The position numbers and the translations under genes were made by a program. The notes under the pieces are model-generated. The model ran no database searches and had not been told where the DNA came from. It saw nothing but the letters and a program-made list of their open reading frames with translations. Below are positions 41,792-51,374 of a stretch of 64,000 nt of DNA, piece by piece. Position 1 is the stretch's first letter, and every line of letters starts with the position of its first letter. This DNA comes from Pseudomonas sp. TH31. Its GTDB lineage: Bacteria > Pseudomonadota > Gammaproteobacteria > Pseudomonadales > Pseudomonadaceae. The stretch is taken from NCBI RefSeq assembly GCF_016650815.1, contig NZ_JAEKEZ010000034.1, positions 1 to 64,000 on the forward strand, written 5' to 3'.

Positions 41792-42829
41792 TTACGCGGA
41801 TTGGCGATGACTGCGGCGAAATTCGCCGGGTGTCTGGCCGTTCCAGCGTTTGAAGGCCCGTTGAAAGGCTTCGGCTGAGGCAAAGCCGAGTAGATAAGCG
41901 ATCTCTCCGAACGCCAGTTCGGTATCGCGGATGTAGGTCATGGCCAGGTCGCGGCGCGTGTCGTTGAGAATTGCACGAAACTGCGTGCCTTCCTCGGCGA
42001 GTTTGCGACGCAAGGTCCAGGTAGGCAGCTTCAGGCGTGCCGCCACTTCTTCCAGGTCGGGTTCCCGGCCACCGTTGAGCAACGGACCCAGTAACTGAGT
42101 GATGCGTTCACGCAGGCTACGGGTGCGTGTCAGTTGCTCCAGTTCCCGTTCACATAATTGCAGCAGGTGCCGCCAGGTGCTCGGGCAATGTTGCGGGTTG
42201 CGCTGGGCGAGGCTGGCCAGGCTCAGGCGCAATTGATTGAGTTCGGCGCCGAACTGGATCGGGCAATCAAACACGTTGTAGGCTTCTCTATACTGCGGCT
42301 CTTCGAATTCGATCTCGATGCGTTCGGCCCGCAGCGGGGCAGGGCTCACGCTGGACAATTGCTGCAACCAGCCGGCGACGATCGAGTCCACCACGAAGCG
42401 GTTGTAGGCGTTGTAAGGGCTGATGGAATAGAACCGAAGCCAGGCGCCCCGGGCGTCTTCGTGAAAACTCGACTGGCCGCGATAGTTGGAGCCGTACAAG
42501 GCTTCGAAGCGAATCAGGCAGCGCGCCGCTTCCCGCACTGTCGGCGCCTGGGCCGCGGTGACACCGGCCAGGCCCGCCTGACTCAAGCGACTGAACTGAC
42601 CCATGCGCAAGCCCAGTGCCGGGTCGCCGGTCAGTTGAATAGCCCCGTAGCCCAGGCGCATGTAGCGCGGGATCGAGAGCCTGGCGCCTGCTTCGCTCAG
42701 GCGGGCGGCGTCGAGGCCGTACTGGTCGAGCAAGGGCTCAGGATCGGTACCGTGGCTGCGCACAGCGTCGGCCAGGCTGTGAACAAAGCCCACTGACAGA
42801 TCCCCGAGGCGCATTGGCAGCGGTTTCAT
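41792..42829 (-). CDS. AraC family transcriptional regulator (OruR/ArgR-like)
   Basis: A 345-residue regulator. The N-terminal domain (about 1-230) follows the OruR/'arginine/ornithine utilisation' type (MRLGDLSVGFVHSLADAVRS, GLRMGQFSRLSQAGLAGVTA). The C-terminal AraC DNA-binding domain holds two helix-turn-helix units: LEEVAARLKLPTWTLRRKLA and, in the second, AFGEIAYLLGFASAEAFQRAFKRW. The conserved PGEFRR follows. It overlaps no other gene and sits three bases downstream of the nitrilase-like gene on the same strand, so the two probably form an operon. Its effector is unknown. Confidence 0.85.
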   Translation of the reverse strand: MKPLPMRLGDLSVGFVHSLADAVRSHGTDPEPLLDQYGLDAARLSEAGARLSIPRYMRLGYGAIQLTGDPALGLRMGQFSRLSQAGLAGVTAAQAPTVREAARCLIRFEALYGSNYRGQSSFHEDARGAWLRFYSISPYNAYNRFVVDSIVAGWLQQLSSVSPAPLRAERIEIEFEEPQYREAYNVFDCPIQFGAELNQLRLSLASLAQRNPQHCPSTWRHLLQLCERELEQLTRTRSLRERITQLLGPLLNGGREPDLEEVAARLKLPTWTLRRKLAEEGTQFRAILNDTRRDLAMTYIRDTELAFGEIAYLLGFASAEAFQRAFKRWNGQTPGEFRRSHRQSA

Positions 42830-42832
42830 TGT

Positions 42833-43963
42833 TTACAACCAGAGGTTCAACAGGCGCGCGCCACGGACATTGCTGTCGGCAGAGTGCTGGCCGTTGGCGC
42901 TAAGAAAGCTCTGGCCGGCGCTGCCCTTGTCCCAGAATTGCCCGCGCAGGAACACGCTGATGCCGGCGATGGCCTGGCTGCTGGGTGGCTGGGCAATCAG
43001 TGTCAGGCGATGCCAGGCCTGGCCTTCGCTCAGTTCGCCAGCCTTGAGGCTGACTGAACCTGGCGTCGACAAGCCCTTGTAACCGCGCCACGGTTTGTCC
43101 CAGGTGCCGTGCCCGACGACGAACGCCGGGACCGCCACCAGTTGCGCACCCTGTTCGTCGAGTTTGCGGTAGTTGTCCGGGTACCAACTGTCGCTGCCGA
43201 TCAAGATGCCCAGGCGTCCAGCCGGGGTGTCGACAACATTGACTGTGTGATCGGTGTTGGCGGCGAGGGTGTCCTGCTCATCGAAGATCGGGTGCATTTG
43301 CCGCTGCGGCTGACCAATCGGCAAACCGTCGCGACCGAACACCACGCTGCTGTTGAACAGTGCGCCGTGACCGATTTTCAGGGTGCCGTCGATAACGCTG
43401 GGCTCAGGCAGCACGATGGAGCCGGCCACCAGCGTCACATGGAATTCTTTCGCCAACCCACCGAACAGCGCCTGGTAATCCTTGGCCATGCTTTTGGCTT
43501 TCATGCGCAGGTGAGCGTCATCGAGACGGCTGGCGCCCTTGGCACTGATCAGGGCACGGACAAACTGCAGCGGATTGCTCGCTGCCAGCCAGTTCATGGC
43601 TTCCTGAAGGGTGCTGGCCTGGTACAGCTCGTCCTTCTCGCCGCTGACCATCAGCCAGGTGCCCACATGTTCCGGCAGCACGACGATGGTTTTTTCATTC
43701 AGCAGGCCCTGGTCCCGGGCTTTTTGCAGATAGGCCGCGAGCTTGCGGTGCAAGCGCTCGGGGCTCTGGTAATCAGTGGGGAACAGCTCGGGCTGGATGC
43801 CCAGCAGGTTGCCGCGATCTGCCGGCATCCCTTGATCGACCGCCAGATTGATCCGTAGGTCCGACAGGTAATGACCCACCGGGCGGTCCGCGGCCCACAT
43901 GGCGTAGGTCGTGAGGGCGGCGATCAACGCCATGGAAAATGTCAGGTACAGAAGTTTACGCAT
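42833..43963 (-). CDS. Nitrilase-superfamily protein lacking catalytic residues, membrane-anchored
   Basis: The start ATG 43963 gives a 376-residue protein with one N-terminal membrane helix (LYLTFSMALIAALTTYAMWA), so the domain is periplasmic. The alpha-beta-beta-alpha nitrilase fold is visible: the Glu of the triad is there (Glu98 in VVLPEHVG), but the Lys position is Gln222 (QRQMHP) and the Cys position is Gly256 (LGILIGSDSWYP; active members have I-C-x-D-x-x-F/Y-P). With Lys and Cys gone it cannot hydrolyse amides or nitriles in the usual way. A GTG or ATG further up (44005) would add 14 residues but lacks a ribosome site. It is upstream of the AraC gene in a likely two-gene unit. Confidence 0.72.
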   Translation of the reverse strand: MRKLLYLTFSMALIAALTTYAMWAADRPVGHYLSDLRINLAVDQGMPADRGNLLGIQPELFPTDYQSPERLHRKLAAYLQKARDQGLLNEKTIVVLPEHVGTWLMVSGEKDELYQASTLQEAMNWLAASNPLQFVRALISAKGASRLDDAHLRMKAKSMAKDYQALFGGLAKEFHVTLVAGSIVLPEPSVIDGTLKIGHGALFNSSVVFGRDGLPIGQPQRQMHPIFDEQDTLAANTDHTVNVVDTPAGRLGILIGSDSWYPDNYRKLDEQGAQLVAVPAFVVGHGTWDKPWRGYKGLSTPGSVSLKAGELSEGQAWHRLTLIAQPPSSQAIAGISVFLRGQFWDKGSAGQSFLSANGQHSADSNVRGARLLNLWL

Positions 43964-44428
43964 GGGAAAGCAGTCAACGGCCGTGTGCGGGACATGGCTT
44001 TTCATTTGGATTTGGATCGAGGATAAAGGGAATCAACGGGTTAGTGGGCAATTTTCTGATTTCTATAGTTTATTTTTCGCTTGCGGCTGAATATCCGTGT
44101 CGCAAAACAGAATGAGTGAAATGAGCCATAACCTGAAAGCCGGTAGCTGCCAGCTCAAGTGTGGACCGGCAAAAATCTGCGCGGCGTCATTGAAGCGGGC
44201 ATAGCGAGTTTGCCGCCATCACTGAGGAATGACTGTTGCTCGACATCGGCAACATGGATCAACAAGTTGCCGGCTGACAATTCAGGTGCTTGCATATTGC
44301 GTCAAAAGTGGCCAGTCGAAACCCCTTTGCCTTGCCTTGTTTCAATCGCAAGAGGTTTGCACCGGTGGCGATGCTGCTCTGTTTGAGCAGCTAAGACGTG
44401 ACAGAACACCGGCCAAGTGGCTTGAACG
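43964..44428. other. Intergenic region between nitrilase-like gene and gltS
   Basis: About 465 bases containing the promoter of the nitrilase-like gene and the 3' flank of gltS. Two overlapping frames of 75-105 codons exist but show no ribosome site and no recognisable product. No repeat is seen. Confidence 0.5.
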
Positions 44429-45631
44429 TCAACCGCCGATGAACGGCAACGCCAAGTACAACTTGATCACGATGACATTGATGATGTCGATGAAGAACGC
44501 CCCCACCATAGGCACCACCAGAAAGGCCATTTGCGAAGGCCCGTAGCGTTGGGTCACCGCTTGCATGTTGGCGATGGCGGTGGGCGTGGCACCCAGTCCA
44601 AACCCGCAGTGCCCTGCCGCCAGTACCGCTGCATCGTAGTTACTGCCCATGACCCTGAACGTTATGAAAATGGCAAACAGCGCCATGACCAGCGTTTGCG
44701 CCGCCAGGATGATGAAGAACGGCAATGCCAGTGCGGCCAGGTCCCAGAGTTTGAGTGACATCAGGGCGATCGCCAGAAACAGCGACAAGCTGACGTTCCC
44801 CAACACCGAGACTTCACGCTCAAATACCTTATACAGGCCAAGTGCTGAAAGCCCATTGCGCAAAATCACAGCCACGAACAACACGCAAACGAACGTCGGC
44901 AGCTCTAATGCCGTGCCCTGTAGCAGGCCATTCAGGAGAGTGCCTGCTTGTAAGCTGACCGCGATCAGCGCGATGGTTTCAATCAGTGAAAAAGGTGTGA
45001 TCGAGCGCTCTTTATTCGGCTGTTCAAAACCCTTTGGCAGAACCGGCACTTCTTGCACGAGGCCGGGTGTCTGGACACGTTTGATCAGCAGGCGAGCAAC
45101 CGGGCCACCAATCAAGCCGCCCAGTACCAGGCCAAACGTTGCAGAGGCCATCGCCAGTTCGGAGGCGGACGCCAGACCGAATTTCTCGCTGAACATCGTT
45201 CCCCACGCAGCGCCAGTACCGTGGCCGCCCGACAACGTAATCGAGCCAGTAAGCAGACCCATCAGCGGATCGAGCCCCAACGCCTTCGCGAGCCCGATGC
45301 CCATGGCATTCTGGACGACCAGTAGCCCGGTGACCGCCAGTAGGAAAATCCCCACGACGCGTCCGCCTTTCCTCAGGCTGGCGAAGTCTGCACTCAAGCC
45401 AATGGTGGCAAAAAACGCCAGCATCAAGGGCGTTTGCAGTGATGTATCGAAGCGGACCTCAATATCAAAGATTCGCAAAGCCAGGAGCAGTAAGGCAACC
45501 ACCAGGCCGCCGGCGACAGGTTCAGGGATGTTATAGGTGCGTAAGAATCCGACACGTGCGACCAGCCCGCGCCCCAGCAACAGCACTAAAGAGGCGGCCA
45601 CAAGTGTTCCATAAAAATCGAGCTGAACCAT
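44429..45631 (-). CDS. gltS: Sodium/glutamate symporter GltS
   Basis: A 400-residue inner-membrane carrier with ten or so segments in two inverted halves. The family's re-entrant loops appear as SITLSGGHGTGAAWGTMFSE in the first half and AAGHCGFGLGATPTAIANMQ in the second. It imports glutamate with Na+. The N-terminus (MVQLDFYGTLVAASLVLLLG) matches homologues. The length is normal. A 700-base AT-rich gap separates it from the next gene. Confidence 0.93.
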   Translation of the reverse strand: MVQLDFYGTLVAASLVLLLGRGLVARVGFLRTYNIPEPVAGGLVVALLLLALRIFDIEVRFDTSLQTPLMLAFFATIGLSADFASLRKGGRVVGIFLLAVTGLLVVQNAMGIGLAKALGLDPLMGLLTGSITLSGGHGTGAAWGTMFSEKFGLASASELAMASATFGLVLGGLIGGPVARLLIKRVQTPGLVQEVPVLPKGFEQPNKERSITPFSLIETIALIAVSLQAGTLLNGLLQGTALELPTFVCVLFVAVILRNGLSALGLYKVFEREVSVLGNVSLSLFLAIALMSLKLWDLAALALPFFIILAAQTLVMALFAIFITFRVMGSNYDAAVLAAGHCGFGLGATPTAIANMQAVTQRYGPSQMAFLVVPMVGAFFIDIINVIVIKLYLALPFIGG

Positions 45632-46351
45632 CGGGATATTCCTGGGTATACATTCAGGGGCGGACTTTTTACCTGGACACGCCTCTTGAACAGGTTGATT
45701 CGTCTCAACCCTGATTGCTTTTGAGATTCAGGCGACCGTCAATGGCCTGCCAAACAGATCGAAACGTTTCTTGATATATGTTGCCGGGCGCGACTTTATC
45801 AATCTCCAAGTCTCATTACAAAGTTCATAGACGATCCAGACGCTGTGCAGTTGTGTCTAAAAGTGTATGCGGGGGGCACGAATGATTTTTATCTAAATCT
45901 GACAAAAGACGCCATGAGCCACGTCTGGATTGCTGAGTGAGCATTGCGTCGATTGATCGTAAGGTGAAAAATTTGGAAAATATGTAACAAATTTAATGTT
46001 TTGGTGGCGGGTGTGCGGGTTTATTTAATGGGTCGGGTAAGTCCGCTCACAGGCCAGATTGAGAACGCATACGGCCAGGTCGAATCTGTACCAGAAAAAA
46101 CCACTGTGCTTTTAAGACAAATCTTATAAGTGTAGATGTGCATCTGCTTTACATTTCTTATTTGCGAAATTGTCTTGGTCGAAAATACACCAGGTTATGC
46201 ATCTAGTTGATTCTGGCGTGGCGTGACTCGTTGCTGGCTGGATATCGCGTAAGTGTCTAAACGAAGGTTTAAGCGGCCTCTATCGATGCAGTTTGTTTTG
46301 CAGGGGAAAGTGTTGGTTTTGTTTGTCTAATTATTACTGGGGGCGCAGTCC
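45632..46351. other. Long AT-rich intergenic region upstream of the FadL-type porin
   Basis: The 720 bases are richer in A+T than the surrounding genes and hold no supported coding frame. The stretch near 45955-46020 (long runs of a and t) could include a promoter or nucleoid-protein (H-NS/MvaT) binding sites. A putative -24/-12 (sigma-54) motif at about 46215 has the wrong spacing. Both flanking genes may be controlled here. Confidence 0.5.
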
Positions 46352-47623
46352 ATGAAAAAAACAATGCTGAAAACCACTCTGGGTCTCGCCTTGAGCTTCG
46401 CATCCACCCAGCTCTTAGCCGCAGGGTTTGCCCTTAATGAACAAAGCATCAGTGGGATGGGCACCGGCTTCGCCGGGCGCTCGTCGGCTGCCGACGATGC
46501 CAGTACGGTGTTCGGTAACCCTGCGGGCATGTCGCGCCTCAAACGCGAACAAGTCACAGGTGGTGCCACCCTGATCGATGCGCATTCTGATATCAGCCAT
46601 GCCAGCGCCAGCCCGAACGGCGGCACCAACAAAGGCGACATGGTTCCTTTAATTGCGGTGCCGATGGGCTTCTACGTCAAGCCTGTCAATGAGCAATGGG
46701 CTGTCGGTGTGGGCGTGTATGCACCCTTTGGCCTGGTCGCCGACTACGAAAACGGTTTTGCCGGAAAATACTTTGGCAGCAAGAGCGAAGTGCAGGTCAT
46801 CACGTTACAGCCAACCGTCAGCTACGCCTTCAACGACAAGCTTTCCATCGGCTTTGGTCCGACTTTCAACCATATCGAAGGGACCCTGGAGTCCAAGCTC
46901 TCGCTCACCCAAGCCGCACCGGATGGCGACGTGCATATCAAAGGCAGTGACACGGCATTGGGCTACAACTTCGGGATTCTGGCCCAGTTGACCGACAGCA
47001 CGCGCGTCGGCCTGACCTATCACTCGAAAGTGGAATACAAGCTGGAAGGCCACACCAAGGTCAGCTACGGCCTGCTGGCAATGGCGGGCCAGAACACCGA
47101 TCAGAAGTACGATGCCTCTCTGGAGGTGACCACGCCGGAGTCGGTGGACTTTTCGGTGACTCACGCACTCAATGACCAGTGGACCTTGTATGCAGGCAGC
47201 ACCTGGACCCGCTGGAGCCGCCTGAAAGAAATCAGCGTCAAGAACAGCGGCGTGCCTGGCGCTCTGGCAGGGCAGTTTGGCGAAATCACCGAAAATCAAA
47301 ACTGGCATGACACCTGGGCTCACGCCATCGGTGCTTCGTACCAGTTGAACAAGCAATGGGTGCTGCGCACCGGTCTGTCGATTGACCAGTCGCCGACCAA
47401 TAACGCCGACCGCTCCCCACGCATTCCTACGGGCGATCGCAAAATCCTCAGTCTTGGTGCTGGCTGGAGCCCGACCGACGACCTGACCATCGACGTCGCT
47501 TACTCCTATCTCAAGGAGGAGTCGGTCAAGGTCAACAACCGTAACGAGCGTGGCCAAGCCTACAACGCCGAGTATCAAAACCGGGCGAATGGTTTTGGTG
47601 TGGGCGCCACTTATCGTTTCTGA
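46352..47623 (+). CDS. FadL/OmpP1/TodX family outer-membrane transporter
   Basis: A 423-residue outer-membrane beta-barrel with signal peptide MKKTMLKTTLGLALSFASTQ, then LLAAGFALNEQSISGMGTGF (the mature N-terminus A-G-F-x-L-x-E-x-S, the FadL plug signature) and GRSSAADDASTVFGNPAGMS. The C-terminus ends in Phe (GATYRF), as needed for assembly by BamA. FadL-type channels take up long-chain fatty acids or hydrophobic compounds such as aromatics. ATG 46352 has ggggg at eight bases. No fatty-acid genes are adjacent. Confidence 0.92.
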   Translation: MKKTMLKTTLGLALSFASTQLLAAGFALNEQSISGMGTGFAGRSSAADDASTVFGNPAGMSRLKREQVTGGATLIDAHSDISHASASPNGGTNKGDMVPLIAVPMGFYVKPVNEQWAVGVGVYAPFGLVADYENGFAGKYFGSKSEVQVITLQPTVSYAFNDKLSIGFGPTFNHIEGTLESKLSLTQAAPDGDVHIKGSDTALGYNFGILAQLTDSTRVGLTYHSKVEYKLEGHTKVSYGLLAMAGQNTDQKYDASLEVTTPESVDFSVTHALNDQWTLYAGSTWTRWSRLKEISVKNSGVPGALAGQFGEITENQNWHDTWAHAIGASYQLNKQWVLRTGLSIDQSPTNNADRSPRIPTGDRKILSLGAGWSPTDDLTIDVAYSYLKEESVKVNNRNERGQAYNAEYQNRANGFGVGATYRF

Positions 47624-47659
47624 TTTATGACGCTCTGAATAGGGCGCTAATTAAACACC

Positions 47660-47705
47660 AAACAGCCCCCGTTCTCTTGCGTTGAGGCGAGGGCTTTTTT
47701 TTGTG
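47660..47705 (+). terminator. Probable terminator after the FadL-type gene
   Basis: An imperfect hairpin agccccc...gagggct with an inner ctc/gag pairing is followed by tttttttt. Confidence 0.78.
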
Positions 47706-47981
47706 GTGGGTAGCATGCGAGCAACGCGGCTCGGCTACAGGCCTGCGCGAAATCTACTGTCGGGTGACTGCGCCAACGTGAGTAATTCTTCAATGATCAG
47801 CCGGACAGACCCCGCAGTTCTAAGAGTTTATCCGCCCTGCAGTCCGGTTGGCTGGCAGCCTGACGATCACTCACGTAAACGTCGCTTGGCCACGCTCGTT
47901 TGACGCACAAAGAAACGCCCCACAACGGGTTCTTGCCTGGATAGAAGGACCCTTTTTCATCACCGCCAGACATGATCCGCA
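47706..47981. other. Intergenic region after the FadL-type gene
   Basis: About 275 bases before the end of baeR. No coding frame with support and no repeat seen. Confidence 0.45.
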
Positions 47982-48656
47982 TCACAGCTCCAGCTTGTAG
48001 CCCACGCCGTAGATCGAGCGAATCGGATCATCACCGGGGCTGGCATCGTCCAGTTTACGTCGCAAGTTGCGGATGTGACTGTCCACGGTCCGGTCGGTGA
48101 CGACGCGGTGATCGAAGTACAGTTTGTCGAGCAATTGATCCCTGGAAAATACCCGTCCCGCAGCGTCGCTCAGCGTCTTGAGCAGGCGCAGTTCAACCGG
48201 TGTCAGGTCAAGATCGATGCCGTCGAACGACGCACTGTAGCGCGCCTCATCGATGCGCAGGCGCACCGTCGCGGGTTCTTTCAGCAACGGACCACGGCGT
48301 AGAATAGCCTTGACCCGAGCCATGACTTCCCGAGGGCTGAAGGGTTTGCAGATGTAGTCATCGGCGCCCAGCTCCAATCCAAGCAAGCGGTCGATTTCCT
48401 CTACCCGAGCGGTGATCATGATCACCGGCACGGCGCTGAAAGTACGCAGCTCACGACAGACTTCCAGGTCATCGCGTCCCGGCAGCATCAGGTCCAGGAG
48501 GATCAGTCGCGGGTTGAATGCCTGCACGGCCGACACCACGTCCAGACCGTTGTCCACGCAATGCACGGTGTAGCCGTCGCTGACCAGGTAATCACGCAAT
48601 AGCGCCGCCAGTTTGGGTTCGTCTTCGACCACCAGGATCGGCACGTCTTGGCTCAT
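47982..48656 (-). CDS. baeR: Response regulator, BaeR-like (OmpR family)
   Basis: A 224-residue regulator with a receiver domain (phosphoacceptor Asp55 in RLILLDLMLPG, with acidic EDE at 11-13 and Lys at KPFSPRE) and a C-terminal OmpR-type winged helix (SRDQLLDKLYFDHRVVTDRT, TVDSHIRNLRRKL, YGVGYKLEL). The translation start at ATG 48656 (MSQDVPILVVEDEPKLAALL) is the family start. It is downstream of the kinase gene on the same strand, and the kinase-regulator pair is divergent from an RND pump, the usual layout for BaeSR-like control of efflux and envelope stress. Confidence 0.9.
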   Translation of the reverse strand: MSQDVPILVVEDEPKLAALLRDYLVSDGYTVHCVDNGLDVVSAVQAFNPRLILLDLMLPGRDDLEVCRELRTFSAVPVIMITARVEEIDRLLGLELGADDYICKPFSPREVMARVKAILRRGPLLKEPATVRLRIDEARYSASFDGIDLDLTPVELRLLKTLSDAAGRVFSRDQLLDKLYFDHRVVTDRTVDSHIRNLRRKLDDASPGDDPIRSIYGVGYKLEL

Positions 48657-48661
48657 GGGTT

Positions 48662-50051
48662 TCAGTGTCCATAGGGTAAGTGGATGATCAGCCAAAGGCC
48701 GCCCAAGGGCGAAGGCATTGCGCTGATCTGGCCGCCGTGGGCTTCGACGATGTTGCGACAGATCGCCAGGCCCAGGCCTGCGCCACCGTAGGCCCGGTTA
48801 CGTGACGCATCACCCCGGTAGAAGCGCTCGAACAGGCGCGGCAAGTGCTCGGGGGCCACGCCGGGACCGGTGTCGAAAAAATCGATGGTCAGTACCTTGG
48901 GCGTCGGTATCAGACTGATTTGCACACCGCCACCCGCCGCGGTGTAGCGCATGGTGTTTTCCAGCAAATTGCTGAACAGCTGCTGCAAGCGGTCGGCGTC
49001 GACTTCAAGCACATAAGGCTTGGCCGGCAGTTTCAGCTCCATGCTCAAGCCGCAGGCCTGACTTCGCTCGCGGAACATTTCAATGCTCTCGCTGAGCAGC
49101 GCGCCGACATCACATTTGCTTTTGCGGTAGGCGAGGGCGCCAACCTCTGCCAGGGACAGCCTCGTAAAGGTCCTCGATCAGTTTGCCGAGCCTGCCGACT
49201 TCGCTTTGCAGCGAACTCAGGGCGGTGCTGTCGAGGGCGCGCACGCCGTCTTCGAGCGCTTCCAGTTCACCGCGCAAAATGGCTAAAGGTGTGCGCAGCT
49301 CATGGGAAATGTCAGCCATGAAATCGCGGCGCATGCGTTCGTTACGTTCCAGGGTATGGGCCAATTGGTTGAAGTCCCGTGCCAGTTGCCCGACCTCATC
49401 CTGAGCGGCGACCGACACTCGGCAGCTGTACTCGCCGACAGCCAGCCTATGGGTGGCAGCCGCCACGCGCTTGACCGGGCCGAGCAGTGTCCGGGAAATC
49501 CACCAGGCAATCAGCGTGGCCAACAGCAAGGAGCCAACGCCGACGATCAGGCTGGTATGGAGCTGATAGCGGCGGAAGATTTCCCCGCCGCCCTCTGAAA
49601 CGCTTTGGAACGGTGCGAGGGTCACCCAGCCCACTGTTTTCCCTTCGAAGACGATGGGCCGGGTGATCGCGTCGTCAGTGGTTTTCTTGTAACCGGCTAC
49701 TCGGTTCTTTTGCGCATCGAGCAGGGCCGTGCGAAACAGAGCGCCGGTAGATTCCGGCATGATCGCATCTTCTTTTGGCACATCCAGCGGGAAGTCGACA
49801 CCGGGAATGGGCCGCATCAAATCGAACAGCCGGCGTGGATCCTCTCGCATTGCATCCCAACTGCCTTCCTGGCCGTAAAACTCGGCCAACCGGGGCAACG
49901 CTTTTTCCAGACGTGTAATCCCCTGATCATTGAGGTAACCAATAAAGCCGCGTTGAAAACTCCAGCCGGTGGCAACGCTCATGGCAAGGATGACCAGCAA
50001 CACACTGGCGAACACCGCGGCGAACAATTTGGTGGAAATACTCAGCTTCAT
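48662..50051 (-). pseudogene. baeS: Sensor histidine kinase BaeS-like, split by a frameshift
   Basis: The first part starts at ATG 50051 (MKLSISTKLFAAVFASVLLV). It has a membrane helix, a periplasmic sensor part of about 130 residues (LNDQGITRLEKALPRLAEFY ... QSVSEGGGEIFRRYQLHTSL), a second helix (IVGVGSLLLATLIAWWISRT), a HAMP region and the phospho-acceptor box (DISHELRTPLAIL). It breaks at IEDLYEAVPGRGWR. The second part starts MFRERSQACGLSMELKLPAK and carries the ATP-binding boxes N (NLLENTMRY), G1 (FFDTGPGVAPEHLP) and G2 (GGAGLGLAICRNI). One extra base near 49163-49168 (gaggctg) is enough: removing it gives LYELSLAEVGALAYRKSK and rejoins the parts to about 463 residues. If real, the kinase loses its ATP domain. 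Confidence 0.88.
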
Positions 50052-50196
50052 GAGGACGCACAAGTCGTGGGATGTGTGCCATTTAGGCCTTCTGGTGCGC
50101 AGGATTCAAGGGCGCACGGCAATCTTCAATTTTCCTGCACATTTGCCACTCAACATGGTGTCAGGCCAAAGCCTTCCCTTTGTTGCAGAGGCACTA

Positions 50197-51372
50197 ATGT
50201 CGATAAAAATCATTACCCGGTTTCGAGTGACCTGTGTGTGCGTCATGACGCTGATTGCAGTTTCACTCTTGAGCGGCTGTTCATCGGACAAAGAGCCTGT
50301 CGCTGCCAGTGTGCCCGAGGTCAGCGTGGTCACCATCAAGGCGCAAAGCCAGGTGCTGCGCACTGAGCTGGCCGGCCGAACCCAGGCCTTTATGGTGGCC
50401 CAGGTGCGTCCGCAAGTGGGCGGTCTGGTGCTGCGCCGCTTGTTTGTCGAAGGCAGTGAAGTCAAAGCCGGGCAGGTGTTGTACGAGCTGGATGCGGCGC
50501 CTTATCGTGCCGCCGTGGCTCAGTCCGAAGCGTCGCTGGCCAAGTCCCGCGCGAGCCTTAAGGCCGCGCAGGTCACCGCAAAACGTACCGCTGAACTGGC
50601 GAAGTTCGAGGCCATCAGTCGCCAGGACAATGACGATGCCCAAGCCAGCGTGCAGACGGCCGCGGCGGACGTGAAACTGGCCGAGGCGGCGCTGCAGATC
50701 GCCCGGATCAACCTGACCTACACTCGCATTGTTGCGCCGATTTCCGGGCGCATAGAAACCTCCACCATCACCCCCGGAGCACTGGTTGTAGCCAACCAGG
50801 AGAAGGTGCTGACCACCATTCAACAACTTGATCCGCTCTACGTCGATGTCACCCAATCCACCACCGAGCTGTTGCGTTTACAGCGCGAATTGGCGGCCGG
50901 CACCCTGCGTAGCGCCGCTGATGGAGAGGTGGACATGGCGCTACGACTGGAAGACGGCAGCCTTTACAGCCATACCGGGCGTTTGAAGTTCAGCGGCGCC
51001 CGCGTTAATGAGAGTACCGGCACCGTCACTTTGCGCGCCGAGATCGCCAACCCCGAGCGGCAACTGTTGCCGGGCATGTACGTGCGCGGTGTGCTGGAAC
51101 AGGCTCGGGATGACCATGCGATTCTGGTGCCGCAACAAGCGGTGACCCGCGCGGCCAGCGGCACCACCTCGGTGTTGCTGGTGGTGGACGGCAAGATCGA
51201 GCAACGGCAAATCAGCGTCGGCAGGGCCGTGGACCATCAGTGGTGGGTGACTTCAGGACTGGCGGTTGGCGAACAGGTGGTTGTTGAGGGCGGGCAGAAC
51301 GTGCGGCCCGGCAACCAGGTATCGGTCGTGGATAACGCCGCCCCGCAAGTTGCTATGACGAGGCAGGGCTGA
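50197..51372 (+). CDS. RND efflux periplasmic adaptor (membrane fusion protein)
   Basis: A 391-residue lipoprotein (lipobox LLSGC) of the AcrA/MexA type that bridges the inner-membrane pump and an outer-membrane channel. The lipoyl halves (AQVRPQVGGLVLRRLFVEGS and RIVAPISGRIETSTITPG) flank a coiled coil (KRTAELAKFEAISRQDNDDA). The beta-barrel and membrane-proximal domains follow (RLQRELAAGTLRSAADGEVD ... VVVEGGQNVRPGNQV). It is two bases from the pump gene and divergent from the BaeS kinase, with 145 bases between for shared promoters. Confidence 0.92.
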   Translation: MSIKIITRFRVTCVCVMTLIAVSLLSGCSSDKEPVAASVPEVSVVTIKAQSQVLRTELAGRTQAFMVAQVRPQVGGLVLRRLFVEGSEVKAGQVLYELDAAPYRAAVAQSEASLAKSRASLKAAQVTAKRTAELAKFEAISRQDNDDAQASVQTAAADVKLAEAALQIARINLTYTRIVAPISGRIETSTITPGALVVANQEKVLTTIQQLDPLYVDVTQSTTELLRLQRELAAGTLRSAADGEVDMALRLEDGSLYSHTGRLKFSGARVNESTGTVTLRAEIANPERQLLPGMYVRGVLEQARDDHAILVPQQAVTRAASGTTSVLLVVDGKIEQRQISVGRAVDHQWWVTSGLAVGEQVVVEGGQNVRPGNQVSVVDNAAPQVAMTRQG

Positions 51373-51374
51373 GC

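Noticed and set aside
44159..44546. Frames of 75-105 codons between the nitrilase-like gene and gltS
   Set aside because: No ribosome site, overlapping frames and no recognisable product.
46200..46235. Sigma-54 (-24/-12) promoter upstream of the FadL-type gene
   Set aside because: The tggc...ttgct-like elements are 11 bases apart between GG and GC instead of the required 10.
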